64,000 nucleotides of DNA from Cinnamomum chago (taxonomy: Eukaryota > Streptophyta > Magnoliopsida > Laurales > Lauraceae). The position numbers were made by a program, and so were the translations under genes. Positions 1-10,682 of the stretch are shown one piece after another. Within the stretch, counting starts at the first letter, position 1, and every line of letters begins with the position of its first letter. The stretch is taken from positions 77,151,422 to 77,215,421 of the forward strand of contig CP142456.1 of NCBI GenBank assembly GCA_038049695.1. The letters run 5' to 3'. The notes under the pieces are model-generated. The model saw only the letters and a list, made by a program, of their open reading frames with translations. It made no database searches and was not told the origin of the DNA.

Positions 1-428
1 AAAACATACGTACATATTGAGGCATTGTGGGCCTTTGAGTACTAAAAAATACCACACATTGGAAAGTGAGGCTCTAGATTGGATAATTACTTGTGAACAT
101 TTTTTATGAAAACGCTGTACATGAGGGGCTAAGTGCAATGATCAAATATGCACATGGATCTAATAAAATCTCCAAATTCGGAAGATTATTACCAAGAAGA
201 TTCTAGATTTTATGTCATTCTAGGGTTTGCATCATCTCACAGTATAGCAATTTTTTTATTTTTTTTCCGTATCTTGAATGCCCCCATCATCAATGGGATG
301 CATCATTTGATTAACCCTTTGGATCACTGAAACATACGCCCATATGATTTCAGTACTATATGGAATTAAAATTTTTTAGAGAAGTGTAGATTTGGCTCCC
401 AGCTCACGTCATGAAACTGTTCAGCCCA
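1..428. other. Spacer without recognisable gene
   Basis: AT-rich DNA upstream of the first LINE. I see only short chance reading frames and no recognisable domain, RNA gene or terminal repeat. The last bases run into the left copy of the first LINE's target-site duplication (429-444). Confidence 0.5.
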
Positions 429-444
429 ATCTCATTCCACATTG

Positions 445-2522
445 TTTCAAGCTCATTCCTATTAGCCTCCTCAACTTTACCTAGAAAATCATTGCTAAGA
501 TTATGGCCTCCAGACTTTCTCAGATCATCCCCCATCTTACATCCCCTAACCAGGCTGCTTTTGTCCAAGGCAGATCAATTCATCAACACATAGCCTTAGC
601 TCACGAATTGTTTCAAAAACTTCAGGCCAAACTGAAAGGTGGTACCCTATGTTTGCAATTGGATATTTCCAAGGCTTTTGACAAACTTAGCTAGCCCTTC
701 CTCTTCAAATGCCTCAAATATTTTGGTTTCTCCTCCAAGTGCATTAGCCTCATCAGAGAATGTGTTTGCACAGCCAAAGGCTCTGTCCTCATCAATAGAA
801 CTCCTTATGGCTTCTTCAGCTCCTCTTGCGGCTTAAGGCAAGGGGACCCTCTATCCCCTTACCTCTTTATCCTCGCTGAAGAAATTCTTAGCCTCAACAT
901 TCATAGCCTGGTCTCTAGCAACACCATTTCTCCCCTCTCATCTACTCCAAATACCCCTTGCCACCTATTGTATGCTGATGATATTCTTCTATTCCTCAAA
1001 AGCCACAAAAAGGAGCCTCTTAGCCTTACAGGAGGTAATTTCCAATTACCAATCCAGTGCTGGCCAGACCATTAATTTGGACAAGAGCAAACTCTTCATT
1101 GGCAAATGTAACCCCAGCAAGAGAAGGCAAATTCTGGGCATCACCAAAATTCAGGACAGACCTCTCCACTCTTCCTACCTTGGTGCTCCTCTCATTATTG
1201 GCACCCCAAGAAGACATCATTTCACCTCCCAGCTTGATAGATTCATGAGCAGACTTTCAGGCTGGAAATCTTAGCTCCTCTCTTTGGCTGGTCGCAGGAC
1301 CCTAGTGACACATGTGCTTAGCAGCTTGCCTATCCACATTGCGCTGGTTCTTCCTATTCCAAAGTCAGTGTCCACCAATATGGAGACCATCATGAGGAAT
1401 TTCCTTTGGTCTGGGGGGGCAACCAAGCAGAAAAGAAGCCAAATTAACTGGGCCACGGTCACTCTCCCCATCAAAGAAGGAGGCCTGGGCATCAGGCGAG
1501 TCAGTGAGCAAAACGCCGCCTCTTTCATCAAATTGGGCTGGACGGCCATGTCTTCCAATTCGCTCTGGGCCAACTGGATGGCGGGCAGATATTTTCCTAA
1601 TTCTTCTATCCGGCATCCCTCCACCTCCAAATCAGGATCTTGTATTTGGCGCAATATCAGAAAGTTGGTTCATCACATTCATTTTGGCAGTAAGTGGAAA
1701 GTTGGAGATGGTAAGAAAATTGACTTCTAGTATGACAACTGGATGTTAGAAGGTAGCATGGCCTCCCAATACCCTTCTATCAATTATCCTTCTAACCGAA
1801 AGCTTCATACTCTCTGGGATGGCTCTCCATGGACGACACCTCCAGACCTTCCTGTTGCTGCAGTTGCCTCCCTGCGTCTAGCAACCCAGCATCTCTCCCT
1901 GGACCAGTCTTCTAAAGACACTCTGCAATGGAATTCCCACCAGGACCAAGGCCTCTCTCTCCAGGATGCTTGGCAAATTATCAGAACCAGTAATCACTCT
2001 ACTTACTGGTTGAACTGGGCTCCCCTGGTTTGGAACTCCTTTCAGCAACCCAGGGTATCCTTCTTTGCCTGGAGGCTGCTGCATGGCAAGACCCCCTTTC
2101 AAGCTTGGGCTCAGCATGCTGGTATTAGTCTGGCTTCAAGGTGCAGTTTGTGTCTCCAAGAACAGGAGTCTACTTTGCATCTCCTCTTCCTCTGCTCTTT
2201 CTCCTCGGTCACATGGAAGTGGATTCTCTCCAAGGCTGGTTCGGCTGTTGATGGCCCTTTTTTTCCTTCAAAGATCTGGCAAGCCCTTTCCCTCCACAGT
2301 GACACTCTGGCCTGCAAAGGAGCTGCTACCATCTTCTTCTTAACTGCTTTTACTCTATGGAAATGCAAGAATGATGCTGTCTTTTCGAACTCAAGAGCCT
2401 CCCAGACGAAGGTCAATCTATACCTGACTGAGCTCCTCTTCGTCTCTCTCAAGCGTATTAACAAGCCTTTTTCTGGTAGACCTCTTAACCTCTTCTGTAA
2501 TTTTTTGTTTCCCATTTCTTAA
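445..2522 (+). pseudogene. LINE ORF2 fragment: reverse transcriptase plus RT zinc-binding domain
   Basis: Broken reading frames together cover the RT palm and C-terminal part of an L1 ORF2. Visible landmarks are the palm motif A region LDISKAFDKL (about 659-688), motif B GLRQGDPLSPYLF near 832-870, and the catalytic YADDILLF at 971-994. The next segment, around 1284-1730, contains NFLWSGG and LWANWMAGRYFP. The cysteine-rich zf-RVT region FFAWRLLHGKTPFQAW...CSLC lies near 2065-2170. A stop follows the motif A segment, there is a frame change just after YADD, and further stops lie near 1273 and 1728, so no functional protein is possible. The frame at 1743-2522 is the longest intact piece (259 codons). 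Confidence 0.9.
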
Positions 2523-2691
2523 GCCTGGTATATGTTTTCTTGGCTTCTGTTGGTTTCTTTTTTTCTTTGGTTTCCTTCTTCTCTGTTGTAGCTCCTTGAG
2601 CTTCCTCTCTTGTGGGCTCTTTGGCCCTGTCTCCCTTCTCTTCCTCTTTTAATTCAAATTGCCTTTTAGCAAAAAAAAAAAAAAAAAAAGA
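445..2691 (+). mobile_element. 5'-truncated L1-type LINE (copy A)
   Basis: Non-LTR retrotransposon fragment ending in a run of about 19 A. It is bounded by a perfect 16-bp target-site duplication, AATCTCATTCCACATT, at 429-444 and 2692-2707. The element begins inside the reverse-transcriptase domain, so its 5' part was lost, probably by incomplete reverse transcription at insertion. The 3' end motif TTGCCTTTTAGC before the poly(A) is shared with the copies at 3476-4865 and 54539-54998, so these belong to one family. The intact duplication points to a fairly recent insertion. Confidence 0.93.
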
Positions 2692-2707
2692 AATCTCATT
2701 CCACATT

Positions 2708-3017
2708 CAAACCCTAGAGTTCCTCTTATGTTACTTCTTCATTAATAAAATCTAATTGGGTTTCTGGCCAATCACAATCCGTTTTGCTGGTCGTTTTTTT
2801 GCTAATTTTGGTAAGACTTTTGAACCATTTTGGTCTTCATGTGCTTAGTTTACTACTGTTCTTAAATATTCCCCAGTTACTTTAAACCCAAGAACCTGAT
2901 TAGAAGTTTCTCAAAACTTTAAAATTTCTCTAATGATCACTTTTTCTTTTTTGTTTTCCTAGGTCTTTTCCATTTATATACGAAGTGATAATTTGGGAAG
3001 TATGACCCACTTCGACC
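2708..3017. other. AT-rich spacer
   Basis: Between copy A of the LINE and a short tandem repeat. No gene, RNA or element end recognised. Confidence 0.4.
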
Positions 3018-3236
3018 CTTGCATGTGCGAGTCTCTATAACCTAACCTTGCATGTGCAAGTTAGTCGTCATTGTATGTGTGAGTTCCAATTAGCTTATGT
3101 GCACGAGTTGTTTGCCCTTTCAATGTGCAAGTTTCTGCTACCTCGCATGTACAAGTCTCTCTAGGGACTTATATATACAAGTTGTTTTCTTCTTACATGT
3201 GCAATTTCCTATTACCTCACGTGTGCAAGTCACTCC
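3018..3236. repeat. Degenerate ~26-bp tandem repeat
   Basis: About eight imperfect units, each built on a core like GCATGTGCAAGT followed by a pyrimidine-rich half (TCTCTATAACC, TTTCTGCTACC and similar). Units can be followed by eye from TGCATGTGCGAGTC to CACGTGTGCAAGTC. Small satellite-like array with no coding potential. Confidence 0.65.
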
Positions 3237-3475
3237 AAAAACAAGAGTAAAAGAAGTCACAACACTTGGCCACAGCTTCATGTTGAGAGCATAGTCATTT
3301 GCATGCAGAAAAAAGCCACGACACATTGCAAAGGTGGTTGATCGACACTTTGCCACTTCATTTAAATGAGCTGTAAAAGAAATAGCAAATCTTAGATTTG
3401 AAGTCAGACCCACTTCAAAGTAAATGAAGTCTCAACACACTTTGCCACTTCATGTGATTATCGTCATGAATTCCT

Positions 3476-4740
3476 CAGCTCCTCTCCCTTGCTGGCCGAA
3501 GGACTCTGGTGAGACATGTGCTTAGTAGTCTGCCTATTCACATAGCCATGATTCTTCCAATTCCAAAGTCGGTTTGCACTAACATGGAGACCATCATGAG
3601 AAATTTCCTCTGGTCTAGGGGGGCCTCTAGGATAAAAAGAAGCTAGCTTAACTGGGCTACGGTCACTCTCCCCACTTTCGAAGGAGGTCTGGGTATTAGG
3701 CGTATTAGTGAGCAAAATGAGGCTTCCTTCATCAAATTGGGTTGGACTGCCATGTCTTCAAACTCTCTCTGGGCCAATTGGATGGCTGGTAGGTATTTTC
3801 CAAGATGCTCTATCTGGCACTCTTCCTCCTCTAAATCAGGCTCCTGTATATGGCGGAAAATCAGGATTTTAGCTCATCACATCCATTCCGGTAGTAAATG
3901 GAAAGTTGGTGATGGCAAGCGCATTGACCTCTGGTATGATAATTGGATGCAAGCTGGCAGCATGGCCACCCAATATCCTTCCTTCAATTCCCCCCCCCCC
4001 AATCAGAAGCTGCACTCCCTCTGGGTTGGTTCCCAATGGATTCCTCCTCCTGACATACCAACGGCAACTGCTATTTCTCTGAAGGACGGCCTTCAGCACC
4101 TCTCTTTGGATCTGCTCTCTAAAGACTCTCTGCTTTGGAGCTCCCACCAGAACCAAGGTCTCTCTATCAAGGAATCTTGGCATATGATCAGTTCTCGCAA
4201 TCCTTCAGCTTATTGGTCGAACTGGGCTCCGCTGGTCTGGAATTCCATTCAGCAACCAAGGGTCTCTCTCTTTGCTTGGAGGCTGTTGCATGGGAAGACC
4301 CCTTCTCAAATCTGGCTTCAAAACTCTGGAATTAGTATGGCCTCTAGGTGCTGCCTGTGTCTTCAAGAGCAAGAGTCTACTCTCCATCTTCTTTTCCTCT
4401 GTTCCTTCTCCACGGATATTTGGAAGTGGACCCTTTCCAAGGCGGGTATTGCTGTAGCTGGTCCCCTTCTCCCTTCTAAGATTTGACAGGTTCTTTCTAC
4501 TCACAGTGACAGATTGGCTTGTAAAGGTGCTGCTGTTATATTCTTCTCTACTACTTTTGCATTATGGAATTGTAGAAATGATGCTACATTTTCCAACCAA
4601 AGAGCCTCCCAGACGAAGGTTTCCTTATACCTGACTGAGCTTCTCTCTGTCTCTCTCAAGCGTATTACCAAGCCTTTCTCTGGTAGACCTCTAAAGCTTT
4701 TCTGTAATTCTTTATTTTCCAATTCTTTTGCCTGGCTGTG
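3476..4740 (+). pseudogene. LINE ORF2 C-terminal fragment
   Basis: The C-terminal part of L1 ORF2. The longest frame, 3737-4486 (about 250 codons), contains LWANWMAGRYFP, then WKVGDGKRIDLWYDNW, then the RT zinc-binding region FAWRLLHGKTPSQIW and CCLCLQEQESTLHLLFLC. A stop interrupts the part before 3737 (TAG at about 3645) and another TGA ends the main frame at 4484-4486. The tail resumes at 4514 in the style of copy A. Catalytic RT residues are absent because of the 5' truncation. Confidence 0.88.
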
Positions 4741-4865
4741 TTTCTGGGTTTTTGGTTTTCTCTTCTCCCAGCTGTTGCTCTTTGAGCCTTCTCCTCTGTG
4801 GGCTCTCTGCCTTTGTATTCTTTTCCTCTTTCTTCTAATACAAATTGCCTTTTAGCAAAAAAAAA
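3476..4865 (+). mobile_element. 5'-truncated L1-type LINE (copy B)
   Basis: A second copy of the copy-A family, truncated further. It carries a perfect duplication TCGTCATGAATTCCT at 3461-3475 and 4866-4880, with an A before both, and ends in a short poly(A). It starts downstream of the RT catalytic motif. The sequence shares CTCCTCTCCTTGCTGG-type text with copy A around 1275, so both derive from one family. Confidence 0.93.
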
Positions 4866-5150
4866 TCGTCATGAATTCCTAAAAATCCAATTCCATGCAA
4901 AAAAAAAAAAATCTGATTGGTTGAAACAAATGGTATCATATCTTTTTTTTCATTTTTCATTTTAAAACTACAAGTGATTCAAATAATTGAGTAAATGCCC
5001 AATCCCAACATCTCTATCTCTAACAAGTGGACCCGACGAAGAGAGAACAAAACAACAAAGTACCCATCTTGTTTTTTTGTATATATAAAATTTTCTTCCA
5101 CCCCAAGACTTCTATAAGCCGCTTGTCTATCACATGATGCATTGAAGAAG

Positions 5151-5158
5151 TCTATAAA
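5151..5158 (+). promoter_or_regulatory. Candidate TATA box of the O-methyltransferase pseudogene
   Basis: CTATAAAT about 95 bases upstream of the ATG at 5253, a plausible spacing for a plant promoter with a ~60-70-base leader. It is a position-based inference only. Confidence 0.4.
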
Positions 5159-5252
5159 TGCCCCCATTTTTGTGTCCTCCAATCCATACTGAGAAACGTT
5201 GCAAAGACTTCCCAACCCAAAGAAGTTGGCATTAAGTAGAAAGAGATGAAAA

Positions 5253-6714
5253 ATGACAGTAAACACTCAACAGGCTATGGATGAGGAAATGCATGCTCAA
5301 GCCCAAATATGGAAACATATTTATGGGTTTGCGGAATCGCTCACCCTCAAGTGCGGTATAGAACTTGAGATACTTGACATACTTCACAAACATGGCAAGC
5401 CCATGACCCTATCGGAGATAGCAGGGGAGCTCACCATACCTTCTCCTAGCATGGACCGCTTGCACTGCAAAATACGATTCTTGGTCCAACGTGAAGTTGT
5501 TCAATGTTGTTGATGGCCAGGAGAAGAAGTACACATTGACGCCAGCATCTAAGCTCTTGGTGACAGCTGAAGAGAAGAACCTGGTGTCGTATGCCTTGCT
5601 CCAATTGCACACTGATGAGATGTTGCCATGGCACTATCTCATTGCGGGCATTGAAGGTGAAACGATACCATGGCTGGCGGCACACAATGGAGTGGCCTAT
5701 TACGATCGGGTGGGGAAGGACCCAGAGTATACCAAGCTTCTTAATGATGCAATGACAAGCCACACAAGCTTTGTGGTCCCAGCCCTAGTGCAAGGGTGCG
5801 CCAAGGAAGGTGTGCTTGATGGCGTGCGCAGTTTGGTAGATGTTGGGGGCAGCACTGGTGTGGCCTCGAAGGCCATTACCAATGCCTTCTCCCATGTCAA
5901 GTGCACTGTTATGGACCTTGCTCATGTGATAGAGGCTGTGCCCAAAGACCCCAAGGTTGATTTTGTCGTCGGGAACGCCTTTGACTATGTGCCCAAAGCT
6001 GATGCAGTTCTAATGAAGGTAATCACTCTCCCCCTTAGTACATACATTACGCATGTATGTATACACTAGGGATAGCAATGAGTCGGGTTTAAATAGGAAA
6101 CCACCACCCCAATACGATCGATCCTATTTGGCGTGGGTTTGGTAGTGTGTTGGTAGGGTTCATGTCCGGTTTGGGTTTCCATGTACAAACCCGAGTCTGG
6201 TATGGGGCAGGTTTGGGTTCGTTTTGGGTGCTTCTAACCCGCTTCAACCCTTATGTCTTCACTTTATTTATTACTATGTGAAATTTCTGCTTATGAGAGT
6301 TTATTGGTGTAAAGTAGTAATAGGGGGTTACACTTCCTACATGTCATGGTTTCAAATTTTCCTTTCATGGGCCAGGGCGGGTATGGTGCAATGAAAATAG
6401 CAATCAGGTTTGGTTCGAGTCTACCTAAACCTGAACTCAACCCACACCGCCCCATTGCCTTCCCTATTATACATACCGAAAAGGAAAAGTTATTTGAGAT
6501 AAATTCAAAGGGAATTTGGAATAGAGCAGTCTCTTGAGTTTGCAAGGTCTAGACTCTGCATGGACTTGGGATTGGTCGTGTTTGGGGGCAAGGAGAGAAC
6601 AAAGGATGAGTGGAAAAAACTCTTGGCAGAAGCTGGTTTTGGAAACTATAAGATAATACCCATGGCTATCAATGAAACCATTATTGAAGCATATCCTTGG
6701 CCTCTATTAGCCTA
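5253..6714 (+). pseudogene. Plant class II O-methyltransferase pseudogene (COMT/6OMT type)
   Basis: S-adenosyl-methionine-dependent methyltransferase of the plant COMT-like family, which methylates phenolic or alkaloid hydroxyls in the cytosol. The first frame (5253-5513) holds the N-terminal dimerisation region with IWKHIYGFAESLTLKCGIE and MTLSEIAGEL. A frameshift near 5485-5500 moves the reading to a second frame (through about 6018) with KLFNVVDG, the SAM-binding LVDVGGSTG (about 5837-5863) and FDYVPKADAVLMK. AAG is followed by GTAATC, a good splice donor at the usual conserved intron site. The 3' exon resumes only near 6531 with LEFARSRLCMDLG, GGKERTKDEWKKLL and IIPMAINETIIEAYPW, ending at a TAA. 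The segment carrying the catalytic HDW-type histidine is missing. The style resembles norcoclaurine 6-O-methyltransferase-like enzymes, but the substrate cannot be assigned. Confidence 0.9.
6067..6466. mobile_element. hAT-type MITE in the O-methyltransferase intron
   Basis: About 400 bp with inverted ends TAGGGATAGCAATG... and ...CATTGCCTTCCCTA. Flanking octamers GTATACAC (6059-6066) and TTATACAT (6467-6474) match at six of eight positions, as expected for an aged 8-bp duplication. It has no coding capacity. It lies just after the splice donor, in the intron region. Confidence 0.7.
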
Positions 6715-8268
6715 ATTGTCTACTTTCCGACTACTCTATTAGCCTAAATGTTCTATCTGGGTTTGTCCTCTGTGCTGTATTAATAAAGGAAGCAATATTG
6801 CTCAATGGCAATAATGTTACTCTATTACTTATATGAAAGTGTGAATGAATTGAAGATTCGGCGGTGGTGGATTTTTGAAAATCAAAGGGGCACCTGCATA
6901 AATTAAAGCATTCTAGTCCCATTTTATTTGATTAATTATCTTTTGTTTCACACTTTGATCATCCAATCCTAATCATTCAAACTCAATTGGATATGGATGT
7001 GGACAAGCTTTAATTTATTGGATATTGTTCAGGATGGCGTCATTCATTGATGTTACCAAGCAAGGAAGAAGAAACAAAAAGAAGATTTCTTCTCCTTAAT
7101 TTGAAAACTAATTGCATTAAGGAAAATAAAATTCCATTACAGCCTTTCATTGCTTCTTTACATTCATGCAACAACTTCTTCACCAACTAATACAGTCTTT
7201 AATTTATCATGTTTTAGCAGTACTATTTCTTACTACTATGACTTTCTACACTTCTTACTTGACTAAATTGTGTTGGAAAAATATTACTAACCACCTCATA
7301 AAACATTTGTAAACCGACAGATTTTAAGTCCAATGACACAGATGGAGAAGACAGCTTTACTTTTGCTGATCAAATTGAACCACAACTAGATTTCTAAGCC
7401 GACACTACACTCCTGGTCAATTATCACAATCAATGGCCTAGAGGGAAGTCAGATAAACTCTATAACCCCAGTGTGGTCGTGCAATTTCGAACCTACAACT
7501 CCGAGTACAAACCGTGGTCTAGGCCAACTATGCTATCCCTTGGGATTTAACTCATTAAACTTTCAAACAATGTCTACGCTTGATTTTGATTTGCAAGTGG
7601 GTGATTTTTTAAATAGAATACAATCCCATTAAATAGACATAAACGTGCAACATGTACAAAGTTTGGACTCTTTGACCTCAATGCTCTGCTTTGTTACTGA
7701 GGCTACATTGTAAGGTAAGGTTTGCAAAGCCTGACCCAACCCACCAACCAGACTCGAAATGGGTCCACGGATGTATCGGGTTCAATTGTGGCTTAGAACG
7801 TCTTGACCTACAATTAAACGAGTTGAACCTAATTTGACCTTTCTAAACCATCTAAATTGTAAATGTCAGGCTCACATGGCCCAAGTAAATAGACTGCGCT
7901 TCTAGGGTTAGGTCGGGTAGAGTTGACCCACATTTGGCACTGGTGTGACCTGAATAATATATAAGAACTGTTTTTATATGCAATGAGTAAATATGGCAAA
8001 ATTACAAACAAAGACTTTGCATGACTACATGACTAAGATAAACAATCAAGGCAGTGGATAATGTACACATCAAGCATCCAAAGAAGGTGGGCACTTGAGA
8101 ATAAGCAATCTACCAAATTCCAGGTTGCATAACAATAGCCTCAAACAGCTATACTAACCTAAAAGCTTAAGTTGATAGGGGAAAGCCATACAAATATATT
8201 AAGACATGGAAAACCTATTGCTTAGGCGATATGAGATGTCCTACATAAGAACAATGGGATCAGAATCC
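6715..8268. other. Spacer without recognisable gene
   Basis: AT-rich non-coding DNA downstream of the O-methyltransferase pseudogene. Short frames only. The text around 7715-7940 (GGGTCCACGGATG, GGTTAGGTCGGGTAG) looks like degraded repeat DNA but could not be bounded. Confidence 0.4.
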
Positions 8269-8640
8269 GCTCTGATACCAAAACCAATTGGTGATAGGAA
8301 ACTACACAAACAACTACTTAACAACCTAGAAAGTTCATGCAAATACCATTTTAGGAGTTCCCAAGCCCTTATATAGGCAACAGGGACTACCAAACCTGAG
8401 ATCCACAAATGCACATCCAGAAAGTGTAATTCCTCCTTTCAAATTGCCACAAGTCGGTACCAACACAACAAGAGGAAGATTCATCTAAATCGAGACAGTA
8501 TTTCATAAGGTGCTTCTCCAGGTCCTTCAATACATCCAATGTACCAGCACTATGATCCAAAATCTTACATTCTGATGATCGAGACAAATCACACTATCTC
8601 ATAGTGATCAAAGTGCTGCAACCTTGTCAGATGAGATGCC
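8269..8640 (-). mobile_element. Possible LTR-retrotransposon end with tRNA-Met primer-binding site
   Basis: On the minus strand, TGGTATCAGAGC (complement of 8269-8280) is the classic initiator tRNA-Met primer-binding site of Ty1/copia and TRIM elements. Just upstream of it on the minus strand lies LTR-like DNA with a TATA-type box (TATATAAGGG, complement of about 8370-8379). No second LTR or coding domain was found, so the element is partial and the left end is only approximate. Confidence 0.45.
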
Positions 8641-8877
8641 CAGTCTCATCACTGGTTGTGAAGATATTTTAAATACAAGATTTGTGACACATGTCTCCCG
8701 TATGTGGATCTCATCCATATACATATATCACATCTAATATACTAATGGGACCCGGTTCATCTCTTGAACCATTATGTCATATGTATTGGTCATGTGCATT
8801 AAGTAATAAATCACCATTCATCTCATGAAAGAAAGCATGATGATATTGATAAATAAAGAAATTAATCAATTTATTAC

Positions 8878-9487
8878 ATCAACTGATGGATTGAGACCAT
8901 ACAATCTAACAACTATCTTTCTCCTGAGAAGATTAATGGAACAGTATAGAGAAGGTCAGAGAGATTTACATGTGGTGTTCATTGACTTGGAGAAGGCCTA
9001 TGACCGGAATTCCTAGGGAGATTCTATGGAGAGTACTGGAAAAGAAAAGAGTGTATGTCGCATATATTGAGGCGATAAAGGATATGTATAATAGAGCCGT
9101 AACATCTATAAGAACGACTGGCGAAGAGACTAAAGAGTTTCCTATCACGATTGGTCTACACCAAGGCTCAGCGTTAAGCCCGTACTTATTTGCCCTAGTT
9201 ATGGATGAGATTACAAGACATATTCAGGATGAGGTGTCGTGGTGTATGCTATTTGTAAATGATATTGTTTTAGTGGATGAGACGAGAGAAGGAGTGAAAG
9301 CATGGAGATTGCCAAGAGTAGGAGAGGGAGACCAAAGAGAAGTTGGAAAGAAACTATTAAACATGACCTTGCCTATATGGATCTAACGGAAGACATGGCC
9401 CTAAACAGATTTGATTGGCGTCGTCAAATCCATATAACCGACCCCACCTAGTGGGAAAAGGCTTGGTTTGGTTTGGTTTGGTTTGGT
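8878..9487 (+). pseudogene. RTE-type LINE reverse-transcriptase fragment
   Basis: Motif A appears as [12 protein letters not shown] (about 8968-9003), then a frame change near 9006-9010. Motif B is LHQGSALSPYLFALVMDE, and motif C appears as LFVNDIVLVDE, where the usual A of FADD is N. At VKAW the sequence jumps directly to the C-terminal tail KSRRGRPKRSW, LDLTEDMALNRFDW and IHITDPT, so several hundred codons are deleted. The element ends in repeated TTGGT units (about 9460-9486) rather than poly(A), typical of RTE-clade LINEs. The 5' boundary is uncertain. Confidence 0.8.
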
Positions 9488-10671
9488 AACAAACTCGCAT
9501 CTTTATCATATCTCCTATAGTTTCTCTTGAACAATCTCTTCCATCCTTATCACACCTACATAAGAGATTTGATTTCAAGGAACTATCCATTAATGATCAA
9601 CTGGGCTCTAAATAATAGCTCTGAAGGATTATGGACACCATATGTCATGAATGAGAAGACGCCAAGCTCAACAAAGAGATTGTGGGCCACTATAATGGAA
9701 AACATTTGTAGCAATGCCTATAAATTTTAGGGATAACTTTATTCTGCTTACTTATTTTTTATTTCTTAATTTTGGGTTCTTTCAAGAGATATATGTCAAA
9801 TTATATGCCTTATTTAAAGCTCTTTTGTCGTTGTTAATATGCATATTCCTATTAGTTGTACACTTTAGAACTCATGCATCTTAGGGTGAGTTCTATCACA
9901 TTAAAGATCAAGTCCATTAATTATCTTTCAATAGGGAAACTAACTGAAACCTGAATTAGGATAAAGTTTGGATTGGGTTAGCAAATATGAATAAAAATTG
10001 TCACTCCTCTAAGCTGTCTAACAAATCAATGAACCTACTAAAATCATCCAGGCAGTACTAAGGCCGGCAATGGATTGAGTTTAGGGCGGCAACGGATTGG
10101 ATCAGGATTGGAATTATTAATTCCCAGACCAGTAATTGATATGCAGATGTGTATGATCTTAACTGCCCCATGGAACCCTTTCAATTAATACCCTTTCAAT
10201 TAGCATTGGGTTTAATGTGGGCCACTACACCTCCCTAAATCTCTCCATTTAAACTATTTCTTTTATTGGATTGTCTATGCACTTATGTTTTCATGCTATA
10301 TTTTTGTGGTGTTTTTTTTAATTTTATTTTTTATTATGGGTTTATTCTTCAAATTTTAAAAGAATGTTTGAAGTAAAATACTCAACTAATTTGAAATAAA
10401 TTAAAAAGCTCTGAGTCTTGCCCATGCATGCTAAATTGGCCTGACGGGCCTCCATAGGCATAGCAGCACACAGAGCATCAATTTTCATTGGGATGACGAT
10501 AGTGGGCAATGATCCCATGTTCTTTGATTACCAATGACTTTTGAATTTATTTGATTAAATAGGCCGTCTTTCTTGGGGTTTGATGATGGGTTTGAGAGTA
10601 CTATCCACCATAAAGTTTGAAATTCTTTTACTATTTTCTTTATTTTTATTATTTATTTCAAACATAATCAA
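9488..10671. other. Spacer without recognisable gene
   Basis: AT-rich non-coding DNA between the RTE remnant and the third L1 LINE. No feature recognised except a small internal repetition of GGCGGCAACGGATTGG-like text near 10065-10105. Confidence 0.4.
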
Positions 10672-10682
10672 TTTGATGGCAG

